Notes: a model not told the origin generated them from the sequence alone. DNA of 64,000 nt from Scytonema sp035967975 (GCA_035967975.1 JAWQFQ010000022.1:1-64000); one strand, 5' to 3'; shown: positions 55,459 to 64,000, counted from the stretch's first letter. Numbers and translations are program-made.

Positions 55459-56076
55459 ATGACAAAAGCTGCTCCTAAACTCCTGACATTCGATGATTTC
55501 ATCGCTCGATATGGAGATGACGAGCGTTATGAATTGATTGACGGGGAACTTATTGAAATGGAACCAACTGGACCTCACGAAGAGGTGGCTGCTTTTGTCC
55601 TGCGAAAAATTAATGTCGAGATAGATCGGCTGAGTGTCCCTTGGTTTACACCCACCCGTTGTTTAATCAAACCTCTTGGTACATCAACGGCTTTCCGTCC
55701 TGACGTTGTGGTACTTGACAAAGCTGCCATTACCTCGGAGCCTTTATGGCAGAATGAGCCTATTATCACCTTGGGAACTTCCGTTAAACTTGTTGTAGAA
55801 GTCGTCAGCACTAACTGGCAAAATGACTATGCACGAAAAGTTGAAGACTATAGCACAATAGGTATTCCAGAATACTGGATCGTAGACTACTTGGGCTTAG
55901 GCGGTCGAGATTATATTGGTAACCCAAAGCAACCGACGATATCGATTTACCAGTTATCAGCAAGTGGAAACCAGTACCAAAAGCCTGCTCAATTTCGGGG
56001 TAGCTCTCTCATTATCTCCCCTACATTCAACTCATTACAACTAACGGCTGAGCAGATATTTGCTACTCTTAATTAA
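55459..56076 (+). CDS. Uma2 family restriction-endonuclease-fold protein
   Basis: 205 residues from the ATG at 55459 (a TTG five codons upstream opens the frame). The PD-(D/E)XK core is visible as FRPDVVVLD, KLVVEVVSTNW and KVEDYSTIGIPEYWIVDYLG. Uma2 proteins exist in many copies in cyanobacterial genomes and are thought to be nucleases of mobile or addiction type; the real role is unknown. It stands alone. Confidence 0.9.
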   Translation: MTKAAPKLLTFDDFIARYGDDERYELIDGELIEMEPTGPHEEVAAFVLRKINVEIDRLSVPWFTPTRCLIKPLGTSTAFRPDVVVLDKAAITSEPLWQNEPIITLGTSVKLVVEVVSTNWQNDYARKVEDYSTIGIPEYWIVDYLGLGGRDYIGNPKQPTISIYQLSASGNQYQKPAQFRGSSLIISPTFNSLQLTAEQIFATLN

Positions 56077-56200
56077 TGGTCAGGAATTAGCGCTTGCAAA
56101 TTAAGAGAACCCTCCATTTAGGACTGCTACATATTTAGCAACTGCTGTACTTGTATACTTTGTACGGGATAAACTGAGCATTTGATGTGGCTAGGATCTA

Positions 56201-56452
56201 TTAGCCATAAGCTATTAGCTGATAGCTGATAGCTAACAGATCAAAGTATAGTTGCAAAAGTCGTATTTTACTTTGCACAATATCCCAAATAATCTCATCT
56301 TCCACAGAAAAATAAGTATGAGCAAGAAGATACCGTAAACCTGCAATCTTACGCCACTCTATTTCAGGATAACAAGTACGCATCTCTTGAGGAACATTTT
56401 TAACAGCTTCCCCAATTACTAAAAGATTAAAAATGACTGCATCAAAAGTCAG
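56201..56452 (-). pseudogene. Truncated HepT-like (DUF86) toxin remnant
   Basis: The frame reads LTFDAVIFNLLVIGEAVKNV, then PEIEWRKIAGLRYLLAHTYF and IIWDIVQSKI, the central and C-terminal parts of a HepT (HEPN) ribonuclease with its R-x4-6-H-type motif region (RYLLAHTYF). The first 40 or so residues are missing; the DNA upstream belongs to another gene remnant. The end has been altered by an AGCTATC repeat tract. No MntA antitoxin is seen. Confidence 0.65.
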
Positions 56453-56718
56453 TTTAAAGCTTGATTAATTTGAGTTTCAAGCTGCTCAAAATTATTTATT
56501 TTATCCAAGTGATACCTAATATCATTACCTGATGGGCTTTGATTTAAAATTTTGCAACAATTAATACTATCCCCGATGCTTGCCGCTCTTACTAAAATCT
56601 CAAATAGATTTTTTTGATTAAAAGCTCCTTGAGTTTCAATCGTAAAATTTTCAGTTAAACAGTCTAGAACTTCTTCTAATGTTTCCTAGTCTGTGAGAGC
56701 TAATTTTTTTGATATCAT
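56449..56718 (-). pseudogene. N-terminal transposase fragment with internal stop
   Basis: From an ATG at 56718 the frame has a TAG at 56686-56688 and then continues as ETLEEVLDCLTENFTIETQG, SPSGNDIRYHLDKINNFEQL to a TGA at 56449. The GN(D/S)IRYHL..LNxFExLE pattern is recalled from cyanobacterial ISH3-type transposases, of which only the first 90 residues are left. It abuts the HepT remnant, so IS insertion followed by deletion probably destroyed both. The family name needs a search. Confidence 0.5.
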
Positions 56719-57067
56719 TGTATTAAAAGAATGAATGTCACCCGTCATTTAATTTAATTCAAGGCGACATAACTCTCATAATTTTTTGTAAAAATAATAA
56801 TTTTTATTAAATAAAAATTATTATTTTTAATACCAGACTGTGATAAAAGCTTTAAAATGCAATTCCTAAAAACTTTACTCATTATTATTTTTTTAATATA
56901 ATCAAAACTTTTGAAGAAGGCAGCCTTGCTGGAGGCAGATGGCAGAAGGCTCACGAATGTTGGAGATTCTGACCCCAACCTCTAACAGGACACCGTGTAG
57001 ACGGTGGGGTTTTATACTCCTTTGGCAGAGAACAGACGGAACAGAGGGTATTACTTGTTACCTTCAA

Positions 57068-57112
57068 TACTTGTTCGGACCTTCTGCCCTCTGCCCTCTG
57101 CCCTCTGCCTTT
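57068..57112. repeat. CTGCCCT tandem repeat
   Basis: Four tandem CTGCCCT units in the gap before the two small coiled-coil genes. The rest of 56719-57176 is AT-rich with no supportable gene. Confidence 0.7.
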
Positions 57113-57176
57113 CCCAGATAACTGTGATTGATGCTGATGAACCAGATGATTTTGATGGAGGTATTGAATTGTAAAT

Positions 57177-57377
57177 ATGAGACCTGAAACCCGAAACGTA
57201 CTGTTAAAAGCTTACGCTCAATTACACCAAATTATTGAGGACTTATACGAAGCTTCAGCGATAGCTTTAGAGAATAATAACCTAGAAGACGCTAGCTTAT
57301 TAGAGAGTAGAGCAGATAGACTTTATCAAGAAACTGAAAATTTGGAATTTGTGATTTCCGAACTGGAGGAAGAATGA
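57177..57377 (+). CDS. Small coiled-coil protein (66 aa)
   Basis: Highly helical and acidic, with heptad spacing (KAYAQLHQIIEDLYEASAIA, ESRADRLYQETENLEFVI). Not recognised. Its end overlaps the next small gene by 4 bp (ATGA), a strong sign that both are real and translationally coupled. Confidence 0.65.
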   Translation: MRPETRNVLLKAYAQLHQIIEDLYEASAIALENNNLEDASLLESRADRLYQETENLEFVISELEEE

Positions 57378-57565
57378 AAACCGTTGAAGATTTAAAGACT
57401 CGTGCTAAAGAACTCAGTAGGCAAGCAGTTGAATTGATGCATAAAGCAACAGAACTGTGTTTAACCGATAGAGAGCAAGCCAAACAGTACCGCCAACAGG
57501 CAAGGGAAGCTATGAAGCGCTGTCAAGTATTGATACAAGAGTTAAAACGCCAACAAGCAAGTTAA
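57374..57565 (+). CDS. Small coiled-coil protein (63 aa)
   Basis: Helical, rich in Lys, Gln and Arg (MKTVEDLKTRAKELSRQAVE, REQAKQYRQQAREAMKRC). The charge is opposite to that of the acidic partner encoded just before it, so the two could pair as a heteromeric coiled coil (inference). A terminator follows 47 bp after the stop. Function unknown. Confidence 0.65.
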   Translation: MKTVEDLKTRAKELSRQAVELMHKATELCLTDREQAKQYRQQAREAMKRCQVLIQELKRQQAS

Positions 57566-57611
57566 AAACTGGCAATCCAGAGAGACTACCAGCTTTTAAT
57601 CCAAAATATAG

Positions 57612-57639
57612 ATGCCCGTCCACATGATGGGCATTTTTT
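57612..57639 (+). terminator. Rho-independent terminator
   Basis: ATGCCC and GGGCAT form a stem around an 11-base loop followed by six T. It ends the two-gene coiled-coil unit. Confidence 0.75.
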
Positions 57640-57811
57640 CATTTTACCAGTACCACATCAACCGTAGACTGTGATACAGGGTCAAAGGCAGTTGGGTCAT
57701 GAAAGTCAATCGGCACGGTAAAGCGAAAATCCTTTGAATACCTTTACTGAGGCTTTAGAAGCTTTTAGAACAGCTAGCTTCGCTTACTAGGGCAAAAAAA
57801 AGAAAATTTCT

Positions 57812-60800
57812 CTATTCTTGTGGAGTGGATTGGCTTAGGAGGGAAAGATATACACCCAATAAACAAATACAACAGGATATCCAACTGAGAAGGCTTAATC
57901 TTTCTGAAAAAATGACCCAAGCTTCGATCACCGTTAAAACTGGATCAAGGATGATAAATAAGGCAACAGTGCTAGCAGATAACTTGTCCATACTGTAAAT
58001 AATCAATACTTGACCAATCACTTGAATCGCTGCCAGCGTAATCACTGCAATCCAACCTTGTGATGACCGAGGGAACAAGTTCTCGTGATTGATCAAGAGT
58101 ATGGGCAAAATAAAACTGCTGCCAATCAGTGAACCCCACATCAGCATATCAGTTGCCTTAAAAGTTGATCGCAACTGATCGATCGTCAACAGATATACAC
58201 CAAACAAAATCGCTGAGGCTAAAGCGGCAAGATCCCCTGCAAACTCACCCCAAGCTACTTCCCCACCCTCCAGTCCAAGTTCAGTGGCACCACCAACCGC
58301 TAGCACCATTCCCAGCCAAAACCGAGAGTCAAATTGTTGACGAAAAATAAGCCATGCAACCAAACTCATAAACACCGGGGTTAAATTATGTAGCAGTGTG
58401 GAAATGGCAATGCTAGTTTGAGCAAGAGACCACGCCCAAGTAGCTTGGTAAATCATATAAGACAACCCTAATAACACCAAGAAACCTAACGTTCGGGGAG
58501 CATAAAGGGTAATCTCGTCAGGATTGCTGTGGCACTCTTGCTTGGATTTGAGTTTAACAAAAACAGTCCTACACCCTTTCCACAAAACCAGAGTCAGAGT
58601 GGTAATGCATAATCGATTGAATATGGTTGCATTGGGACTTACTGCTGCTGCTTCACTGATTTTAATAAAAATGGCAGAAAAAGACATGGCAATAACAGAA
58701 ATGGAAAGGGCTGCGATCGCACTCACAGCCCTTTCATGTCCTTCCAAAAGACTTAATTGTTCTCCGTGTAAATTCCAAACGCGGATAGTTTTATCGTTAC
58801 TTCCACTGAAAATCAATTGTCCATCGGGTCTAAAAGCAACACAGTTCACAGCATCTTCATGTCCGTAAAAAGGTTGACCAACGGGATTTCCTTGTAAATC
58901 CCAGACTCGGATAGTGCGATCGCTACTTCCACTGACAATCAATTGTCCATCCGAACTAAAGGCAATAGAATTAACATAACTGTCATGTCCACTTAATGGT
59001 TCACAAACAGGTTTACCAAACAAATCCCATAATCTAATCCGATCTGCGCTCCCACTTGCAATCAATTTTCCATCAGGACTAAACGCAACACAATTAACAG
59101 TGCTTTCATGTCCACGGAACGGTTCTCCAATAGAATTACCACGTATATCCCACAAACGCACTGTTTTACTGTTACTTCCACTGATAATTAAGTCTCCATC
59201 AGGACTAAAAGCAACAAAGTGTAGTGCAGAAGTTTTAGATTCCGGGAAAGTTCTAATCGCTTTTCCATCTATATTCCATAGACGAATCGATCCCCCTACA
59301 CTCCCACTGACAAGCAATTGGGAGTCAGGGCTAAAAGCAATCGAGTTAACAGACGTTCCATGTCCTCGCAAAGATTGACCAATAAGATTTCCATCTAAGT
59401 TTTGTAAATAAATCGTGCCATTACCGAAGCCACTAGCTATAAATTTACCATCAGGGCTCCAACAAATAGCAGTCACATCTACTTCGTTATTAATAAGAAC
59501 TTGATAACAAATCCAAGGAGCGATACGCAGTAGCTCTAGTTGGGAGGTTTCTTCAGAAGAAGGAACAAGATTCAAGTTCTGCTCTAACTCTTCAGCAAAA
59601 CGAGCATAATCTCCACCCAACTGTCTCAATATTTTAGCTGTTACCCTAGCAAAAGGTTTTACTTCCTCTTCCTCATCTTCTTCTGGTGCTTTCAACAAAG
59701 CAACAAACTCTTCTAAAGACTTACCCAACTGCGACGCAACATATTGAGAAACAGCAGCTAATACCTCGGCTGAATCTGATACGGGCGCAGACTCTAACAG
59801 AATTTCCCGTATCTCATCTTCCATAAACTCATACTGCACTGTATCAGGATTGGTATCAGCTTCAATATCTGTGAGCGGTTTTAACAGTCCTCCTAAAAAC
59901 ACTTCCGCAACATGAACCTGTCGGGATTTGGGTAACAGAGTTTCTTGAACTAACCGCACCACAGGTAAACTAATCACTGGTGCTGCTGCGAGTAAACCTG
60001 CTAGCTTCCGCGCCATTGGTGAAGCGGTCATGCGAAAGCGGTGTACTCTAGTTTGTGGGTCGAGTTTTTTGTGACTAGTCTGGAGTTGAAAATCATCTTC
60101 TTCTGGAAGTTCCGACGCAAAGACGAACCCAGGAGCCGTTGCGTCACTTTTTCCTGCTACCATATGACTCCAAGCACTAGCAACTTCTGGCTCAAGGGTC
60201 AACACCGGAATTTTAATTCCTGTTTCCAGATTAAACTCTTGCCAGAGCAAAATTTCTTTAATCAATAAATATTGGTTCGCAACTCCAGCTGTTAAACTTC
60301 CCAAACGCACTGAAGCTCCCAAACTCAAACCCGTTCTCAACCACAACCATTCGGGTAACATCTGAAGAATCGCCACTGGCTGTGTATTTGTCCATTGCTT
60401 CAAAACTGAGGTAGCAGAACCGTTTCGCCAAATAGCAGCAACGCAGTCACTGACAACCAAAATCAAACAACGACCTGTAGGGTCGATTAATTCCTGAGGA
60501 TTTGCAAGACGGTGCTGATTCGCTATGTCCCCAATTCTAGGACGAAGGCGAATTTCCTGGTTATTCTCAAGAACAACCAATCCCCAAGTCCGAACATCGC
60601 GGAAAATACCGTAATGCTCCAACAATCGTTTGAGTTCCTGAATTGTATGTCGCCAAATGAGCATTGATTTGCTCTCATCAACGACCAACGCCAAATCTAA
60701 CCAAGGTTCTGGTTCAGGTTTAAAAACAGGTACACAAAATCCTTCCTGTGCTCTGCGTTCAACGGTGGCGATTTCATCTAATACCTGAGTTCGACCAGAA

Positions 60801-61195
60801 GCTACTCGACGCATTAAGGGTCGTAACGCTTGGACTAGTTTTATCGGTTCTCGCAGCGAAGGCGCATCTGGAACTCGCAAGGAAAGGGATTTTGTCTTAG
60901 AAGAACTTTGGCTTTGAGTGGATGATTGGTTATAAATCTGTGCTGTGGCGTTAGGAATTTCCGGAAAATTTATATTTGCAGAAGTCGTGCTACTGGGAGT
61001 GGAAACTGTTGCGTTTTGTGATTTAGGTTTTTGGGATACCTCTAATGGCTGTGCGATCGCCTCATCATTGTCTAGACGTTGTAAAGTCAACCAAAGAATA
61101 TCTGAAATTTCTGCTCCCGTTAGGTCTAAATCTTTACCTAACTCTGTAATCAGTCGGTTGAGGAGATGATTGGTGGTCAGCGATTGATTGCTCAT
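57812..61195 (-). CDS. vWA - WD40 protein fused to an EamA/DMT transporter
   Basis: 1127 residues. Residues 1-120: low-complexity N-terminal region after a helical start. About 120-560: the SAV_2336-like part with a vWA domain, MIDAS motif DESKSM in WLDLALVVDESKSM. About 590-825: six complete WD40 blades (pattern VNSIAFSPDGxxxxSGSxDxTIRxWD) and the first strand of a seventh. From about 829 to the end: a complete ten-helix EamA drug/metabolite transporter, about 299 residues, with two homologous halves. The junction (AVSAIA/ALSISV) lies on a HIP1 octamer inside a 9-bp inverted repeat. It is the third gene of a VMAP-MoxR-vWA set. The vWA and WD40 parts should be cytoplasmic; the EamA part would hold the protein in the inner membrane. 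The propeller is left incomplete, so either function is changed or this is a recent deletion fusion. Confidence 0.9.
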   Translation of the reverse strand: MSNQSLTTNHLLNRLITELGKDLDLTGAEISDILWLTLQRLDNDEAIAQPLEVSQKPKSQNATVSTPSSTTSANINFPEIPNATAQIYNQSSTQSQSSSKTKSLSLRVPDAPSLREPIKLVQALRPLMRRVASGRTQVLDEIATVERRAQEGFCVPVFKPEPEPWLDLALVVDESKSMLIWRHTIQELKRLLEHYGIFRDVRTWGLVVLENNQEIRLRPRIGDIANQHRLANPQELIDPTGRCLILVVSDCVAAIWRNGSATSVLKQWTNTQPVAILQMLPEWLWLRTGLSLGASVRLGSLTAGVANQYLLIKEILLWQEFNLETGIKIPVLTLEPEVASAWSHMVAGKSDATAPGFVFASELPEEDDFQLQTSHKKLDPQTRVHRFRMTASPMARKLAGLLAAAPVISLPVVRLVQETLLPKSRQVHVAEVFLGGLLKPLTDIEADTNPDTVQYEFMEDEIREILLESAPVSDSAEVLAAVSQYVASQLGKSLEEFVALLKAPEEDEEEEVKPFARVTAKILRQLGGDYARFAEELEQNLNLVPSSEETSQLELLRIAPWICYQVLINNEVDVTAICWSPDGKFIASGFGNGTIYLQNLDGNLIGQSLRGHGTSVNSIAFSPDSQLLVSGSVGGSIRLWNIDGKAIRTFPESKTSALHFVAFSPDGDLIISGSNSKTVRLWDIRGNSIGEPFRGHESTVNCVAFSPDGKLIASGSADRIRLWDLFGKPVCEPLSGHDSYVNSIAFSSDGQLIVSGSSDRTIRVWDLQGNPVGQPFYGHEDAVNCVAFRPDGQLIFSGSNDKTIRVWNLHGEQLSLLEGHERAVSAIAALSISVIAMSFSAIFIKISEAAAVSPNATIFNRLCITTLTLVLWKGCRTVFVKLKSKQECHSNPDEITLYAPRTLGFLVLLGLSYMIYQATWAWSLAQTSIAISTLLHNLTPVFMSLVAWLIFRQQFDSRFWLGMVLAVGGATELGLEGGEVAWGEFAGDLAALASAILFGVYLLTIDQLRSTFKATDMLMWGSLIGSSFILPILLINHENLFPRSSQGWIAVITLAAIQVIGQVLIIYSMDKLSASTVALFIILDPVLTVIEAWVIFSERLSLLSWISCCICLLGVYLSLLSQSTPQE
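58704..58735. repeat. Inverted repeat with HIP1 site at the WD40/EamA junction
   Basis: GAAAGGGCT and AGCCCTTTC (9 bp, perfect) flank a 14-base loop that contains GCGATCGC. It lies exactly where the WD40 sequence changes to transporter sequence. Probably a recombination scar; it is within the coding frame. Confidence 0.75.
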
Positions 61196-61215
61196 TTTGA
61201 TGATGGTTGACTGAT

Positions 61216-62322
61216 TTAATCACTATTTGTCAAGCTCTTAAATAAAATTTCTTTAAGAGATTCTTCATCCTTTTCTAATGGGTCAATTCCATTGGTAAGC
61301 AAGTAAATTGTATTCAGTAATTGGTCTGTTGCTCGTTCTTGGGATTGATTTCCCCTCTGCTCCAGAAAATTCCGAATTAAACTTTCAATTTTAGACTTTG
61401 CTTCCTCAAAGGATTTTTCACCAAAGTGAGCCTTGACAATAGTTTTCAAAGCTTCTTCACTAGGTTCTGGCATTCTTACCCGCAAACATCTCCGCTTAAA
61501 AGCAGGTGGAAAGTCTCGCTCTCCATTACTCGTCATTATTATAATCGGAAAAGCATGACATTGTACTCTTCCATTTTTAATATTAGCCTTAATATCTTGG
61601 TCTTGAGTATCAACCTGAAATGTATTTTCGTTTCCTGGTTGAGAACGTCTCACTAGTTCTGGAATGACAAATTCTCCCTCCTCAAAAATATTTAATAAAT
61701 CATTGGGAAGATTAATATCACTTTTATCAATTTCATCAATGAGGAGAATTCTTGGTAAATAGGAAGGTAAAAAAGCTGTTCCTAATGCTCCTAAGGTGAT
61801 ATACTTGCCAATTTCTTGTTCTTCACTCTTCTTTTTTTCCCGCAGTTGAGTTGATGTCAGTTGAGCATCTTGTAGTCTGGCGATCGCATCATAGCGATAA
61901 AGCCCTTCGTGTAAAGTAGAACGAGCTGTGATTGACCAAGATAGCACTGAACCCAAATTCAATTCGTAGGCGATCGCATAAGCCAGAGAAGTTTTCCCCG
62001 ACCCTGGTTTCCCTGTTACCAGTAGAGGTCTGCGTAAATAAATTCCTGCATTCACCGCATTAATGACATCATTAACCGCCTTAGATACATCAGTCCCATT
62101 TTGGTCATCAGAGGAAATGCGGAAGTTTCGACCTCTTTGGATATCTTTTTCCCTAGTTAATTCTTTCACCTTTTCCCAGCGTTGATTTATCTCACTGGTG
62201 GTCTCTAAAATATCTTCTTTTTTAATAAACTGTCGCCAAGGCGGGGGTTTTAGTTGTTTTAATTTTTCTGTCACCCCTTCGTTTTGCTTACCATTCCCGT
62301 GAAAAAGCCTCCAGTCTGTCAT
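61216..62322 (-). CDS. MoxR-type AAA+ ATPase
   Basis: 368 residues. Walker A VTGKPGSGKTSLAYAIAYEL, Walker B ILLIDEIDKSDINLPNDLL, sensor 1 IIMTSNGERDFPPAFKRRC with the arginine-finger region, and a C-terminal lid domain. MoxR ATPases act as chaperones on vWA-domain partners, here the product of the next gene 20 bp downstream. In VMAP-type ternary systems the ATPase links an upstream sensor to an effector. All nucleotide-binding residues are intact. Confidence 0.92.
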   Translation of the reverse strand: MTDWRLFHGNGKQNEGVTEKLKQLKPPPWRQFIKKEDILETTSEINQRWEKVKELTREKDIQRGRNFRISSDDQNGTDVSKAVNDVINAVNAGIYLRRPLLVTGKPGSGKTSLAYAIAYELNLGSVLSWSITARSTLHEGLYRYDAIARLQDAQLTSTQLREKKKSEEQEIGKYITLGALGTAFLPSYLPRILLIDEIDKSDINLPNDLLNIFEEGEFVIPELVRRSQPGNENTFQVDTQDQDIKANIKNGRVQCHAFPIIIMTSNGERDFPPAFKRRCLRVRMPEPSEEALKTIVKAHFGEKSFEEAKSKIESLIRNFLEQRGNQSQERATDQLLNTIYLLTNGIDPLEKDEESLKEILFKSLTNSD

Positions 62323-62345
62323 AAATTTTTATTTCCTGACGAATA

Positions 62346-63869
62346 TTACATTGCTTCATACTGACTTTGTGGTTGAAGAATTTCTGGTATCCGATTTGGG
62401 TCGTCACATAAAACACCCAAATAATAGCCTAAGTAATTTTGAGCCTGTTCTCCATAAGAGTGTGCATCTTGGCGATAGTCCCAGATTAATTTTAATAAGT
62501 TCTTTCTATCTTGCAAAGACTGTATCGTCAATATTTGCTTTAATTCCGTATCTAGATCAGTATTTGCGAGAATTTTACATCTTGTCCAAACTGCAATAGG
62601 TATTCCTCCTCTAACAAGATAACGAAATAATTGTTCTCGTTCCTCACTATATTCTGACCCACAACCAACAATTCTAATCCCCAGTTTTCTTTCTGTTTCC
62701 CATTGAAGAACTAGTCTCTCCCATATATTACTATCAATTTTATGAAGGTCAGCAATTTTGTTGTTCAATTCTTGATTATTTACACTTTCTTCTAAATCTA
62801 TCCATCGTTTTCTTAAATTATTGATATATTTTTTCTGTCTATATCGTTCATAAGAACGGACTAAAAGTTGATATTGATGACCAATAGGCATATATTGTTT
62901 TTTTTCATTATCAATCGGAATTCTTTCAATATCTATACCTTCTCCTATATATTTATAGGGTAGAAAAATCTCAATAGTTAATTCATAAGGTTCTTGAAGA
63001 TATTGTTCTTCACTTTTATTTATAAACTCATAAATAGTATGAGCAATTTCTGTATAATAACATTCAACATTTGTTTTTTCAGAATCTAAATCCAGTTTAA
63101 CTGATTTCTGATAATTAAGATTTGGTTTATATTCAGGAAATAACTCTGCGTTTAAAGTCACTTTGTTACTTTCTCTGGAATGAGGTTCAAGAATAATAAG
63201 TAAATAAGATTGCTTGGTATAACTTGTTTGAGATTCTGAAAATGTAGGAAGAGGTACATTAAGTATTTGAGAAATGGTTTGAAGCCAGGTTGTTAGCTGG
63301 TTCTTTAACGGTTCTTGAATTTTTTTAGTTAAGCGTTCTACAAATTCAATAATCGTAGGGACGCCATCTTTTCTTTGAGGACGTTGTTGTAATAAAATTT
63401 TTCTAAGTTCAATTAAGTCTATGCGATCGCTTAAGTTTAAATAATTTCCTGAAATATCATCTTGAATGTTGCTTAAAGTTTTTCGGCAAATCTGAGAAAC
63501 TAAGCCGATGTCTATTTGAGATAAAATTTCATACAATTCATTCCATTGTTTTACTGATATTATTCCAGAATGAGGTGAAACGCCAAGATAACTATATCTA
63601 TATAATAACTTATTAATAAGATTTTGAAACTCTTGATTTTCATATCTATCCTGATAAAGAGCCTGAATCAGTTCTCTTGTAAATCCTTGACTTTCTGTCC
63701 ATTGAATGAGATGAAAAACAATTTGTTTATAATTATTACCACCTGCTATTGCAGATAAATTTTGTTCAAGTGTGATTTTAACCAAAATTTTTAAGTCGCC
63801 AATGTCAGGATAAGCATCAAGAATCGCATTCAGTAATTCTCCCTGTTCAGAACCAGATAATTTAATCAT
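62346..63869 (-). CDS. VMAP (vWA-MoxR-associated protein) with N-terminal effector-associated domain
   Basis: 507 residues. Residues 1-90 look like an effector-associated death-like domain of EAD1 type (helical; KITLEQNLSAIAGGNNYKQI, LIQALYQDRYENQEFQNLIN). A middle region and a C-terminal VMAP-C domain follow (YQLLVRSYERYRQKKYINNL, RWIDLEE, RYLVRGGIPIAVWTR). In the three-component conflict systems described by the Aravind group, VMAP is encoded with MoxR and vWA genes in this way, and EADs recruit effectors with matching EADs. No such effector gene is in the window; it may be encoded elsewhere. It is the first gene of the operon. Confidence 0.85.
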   Translation of the reverse strand: MIKLSGSEQGELLNAILDAYPDIGDLKILVKITLEQNLSAIAGGNNYKQIVFHLIQWTESQGFTRELIQALYQDRYENQEFQNLINKLLYRYSYLGVSPHSGIISVKQWNELYEILSQIDIGLVSQICRKTLSNIQDDISGNYLNLSDRIDLIELRKILLQQRPQRKDGVPTIIEFVERLTKKIQEPLKNQLTTWLQTISQILNVPLPTFSESQTSYTKQSYLLIILEPHSRESNKVTLNAELFPEYKPNLNYQKSVKLDLDSEKTNVECYYTEIAHTIYEFINKSEEQYLQEPYELTIEIFLPYKYIGEGIDIERIPIDNEKKQYMPIGHQYQLLVRSYERYRQKKYINNLRKRWIDLEESVNNQELNNKIADLHKIDSNIWERLVLQWETERKLGIRIVGCGSEYSEEREQLFRYLVRGGIPIAVWTRCKILANTDLDTELKQILTIQSLQDRKNLLKLIWDYRQDAHSYGEQAQNYLGYYLGVLCDDPNRIPEILQPQSQYEAM

Positions 63870-64000
63870 TTTTAATATAGTTTAATATAGCAATCCTCTT
63901 TGATTTATAAGAATCGCGAGTCCCAGACAATCAGTATCTTCAAAATACTGAGTTTCTCTCTTATCTCGAATGAGTTAAGATTGCTATATACAAATTTACC
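63870..64000. other. Leader of the VMAP operon
   Basis: AT-rich with a TTTAATATAG direct duplication just before the start (63872-63890) and an imperfect ATCTTCAAAATACTGAG palindrome near 63940. Probably contains the promoter. No gene seen. Confidence 0.5.

Noticed and set aside
58165..60268. Plus-strand frames inside the vWA/WD40/EamA gene
   Set aside because: Mirror frames of WD40 repeats and vWA sequence; the minus strand has intact motifs throughout.
1..64000. tRNA, rRNA and known riboswitches
   Set aside because: No cloverleaf, rRNA core or conserved riboswitch pattern was recognised on reading; a covariance search would be needed to exclude small RNAs.

Overview
The window looks like a chromosomal piece of a filamentous, probably heterocyst-forming (Nostocales-type) cyanobacterium. 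The support is frequent HIP1 octamers (GCGATCGC), 7-bp tandem repeats of the STRR type, a HO1-type heme oxygenase, a GlmM of the cyanobacterial type, DevBCA-type export genes, cyanobacterial TpsA adhesins, a Zn-ribbon Ser/Thr kinase fused to an FGE domain, and many DUF433/DUF5615, Uma2 and HepT-type accessory genes. The taxon is inferred; no rRNA or tRNA gene was seen.

Layout. (1) 1-5.1 kb, minus strand: a type I polyketide synthase module (KS-AT-KR-ACP, running off the left edge) preceded by a free-standing ACP. (2) 6-9.2 kb, plus strand: a glutamine-synthetase-family ligase with a possible NtcA box, then a MATE exporter. (3) 9.7-17.5 kb, plus strand: two tandem, partly identical TpsA (filamentous haemagglutinin type) adhesins. 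(4) 17.7-32.7 kb, minus strand: an unusual metabolic cluster. An aldolase of the archaeal ADTH synthase/GriI type and a DHQ-synthase-II/GriH type enzyme predict synthesis of an aminohydroxybenzoate. They are grouped with an aryl-acid-type AMP ligase, a heme-oxygenase-like diiron protein, a cupin, a flavin halogenase-like protein, an O-methyltransferase, an acetyltransferase, AzoR, an NmrA protein, an AhpD-like protein and both subunits of an N,N-dimethylformamidase-like amidohydrolase. (5) 34.2-35.7 kb, plus: a MocR/GntR regulator facing away from that cluster. (6) 36-46.3 kb, minus: DevBCA exporter, a second nearly identical ACP, two long acyl-CoA-dehydrogenase-like proteins, a fatty acyl-AMP ligase and a small coiled-coil protein. 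(7) 46.8-57.6 kb: DUF433/DUF5615 pair, heme oxygenase, glmM, SDR, orphan PotC-like permease, kinase-FGE fusion, Uma2, decayed HepT and transposase pieces, two tiny coiled-coil genes. (8) 57.8-63.9 kb, minus: a ternary VMAP - MoxR ATPase - vWA conflict-type system whose vWA/WD40 protein is fused in frame to a full EamA transporter.

How it may work together. The FAAL, acyl-CoA-dehydrogenase pair, ACP and PKS are likely a lipid-initiated polyketide line: FAAL loads a fatty acid on the ACP, the ACADs desaturate it, the PKS extends it. The two ACP loci form a roughly 0.4-kb direct repeat around the intervening 34 kb, suggesting that the aminohydroxybenzoate cluster, adhesins and DevBCA were placed inside an ancestral FAAL-ACAD-ACAD-ACP-PKS operon, or that the ACP was copied during a rearrangement. 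Whether the aromatic product joins the polyketide or is a separate metabolite cannot be told from sequence alone.

Mobile and repeat content is high: three copies of a roughly 169-bp MITE plus a shorter relative, five copies of a 29-33-bp GAAACCCGG palindrome, several STRR tracts, and small gene remnants.
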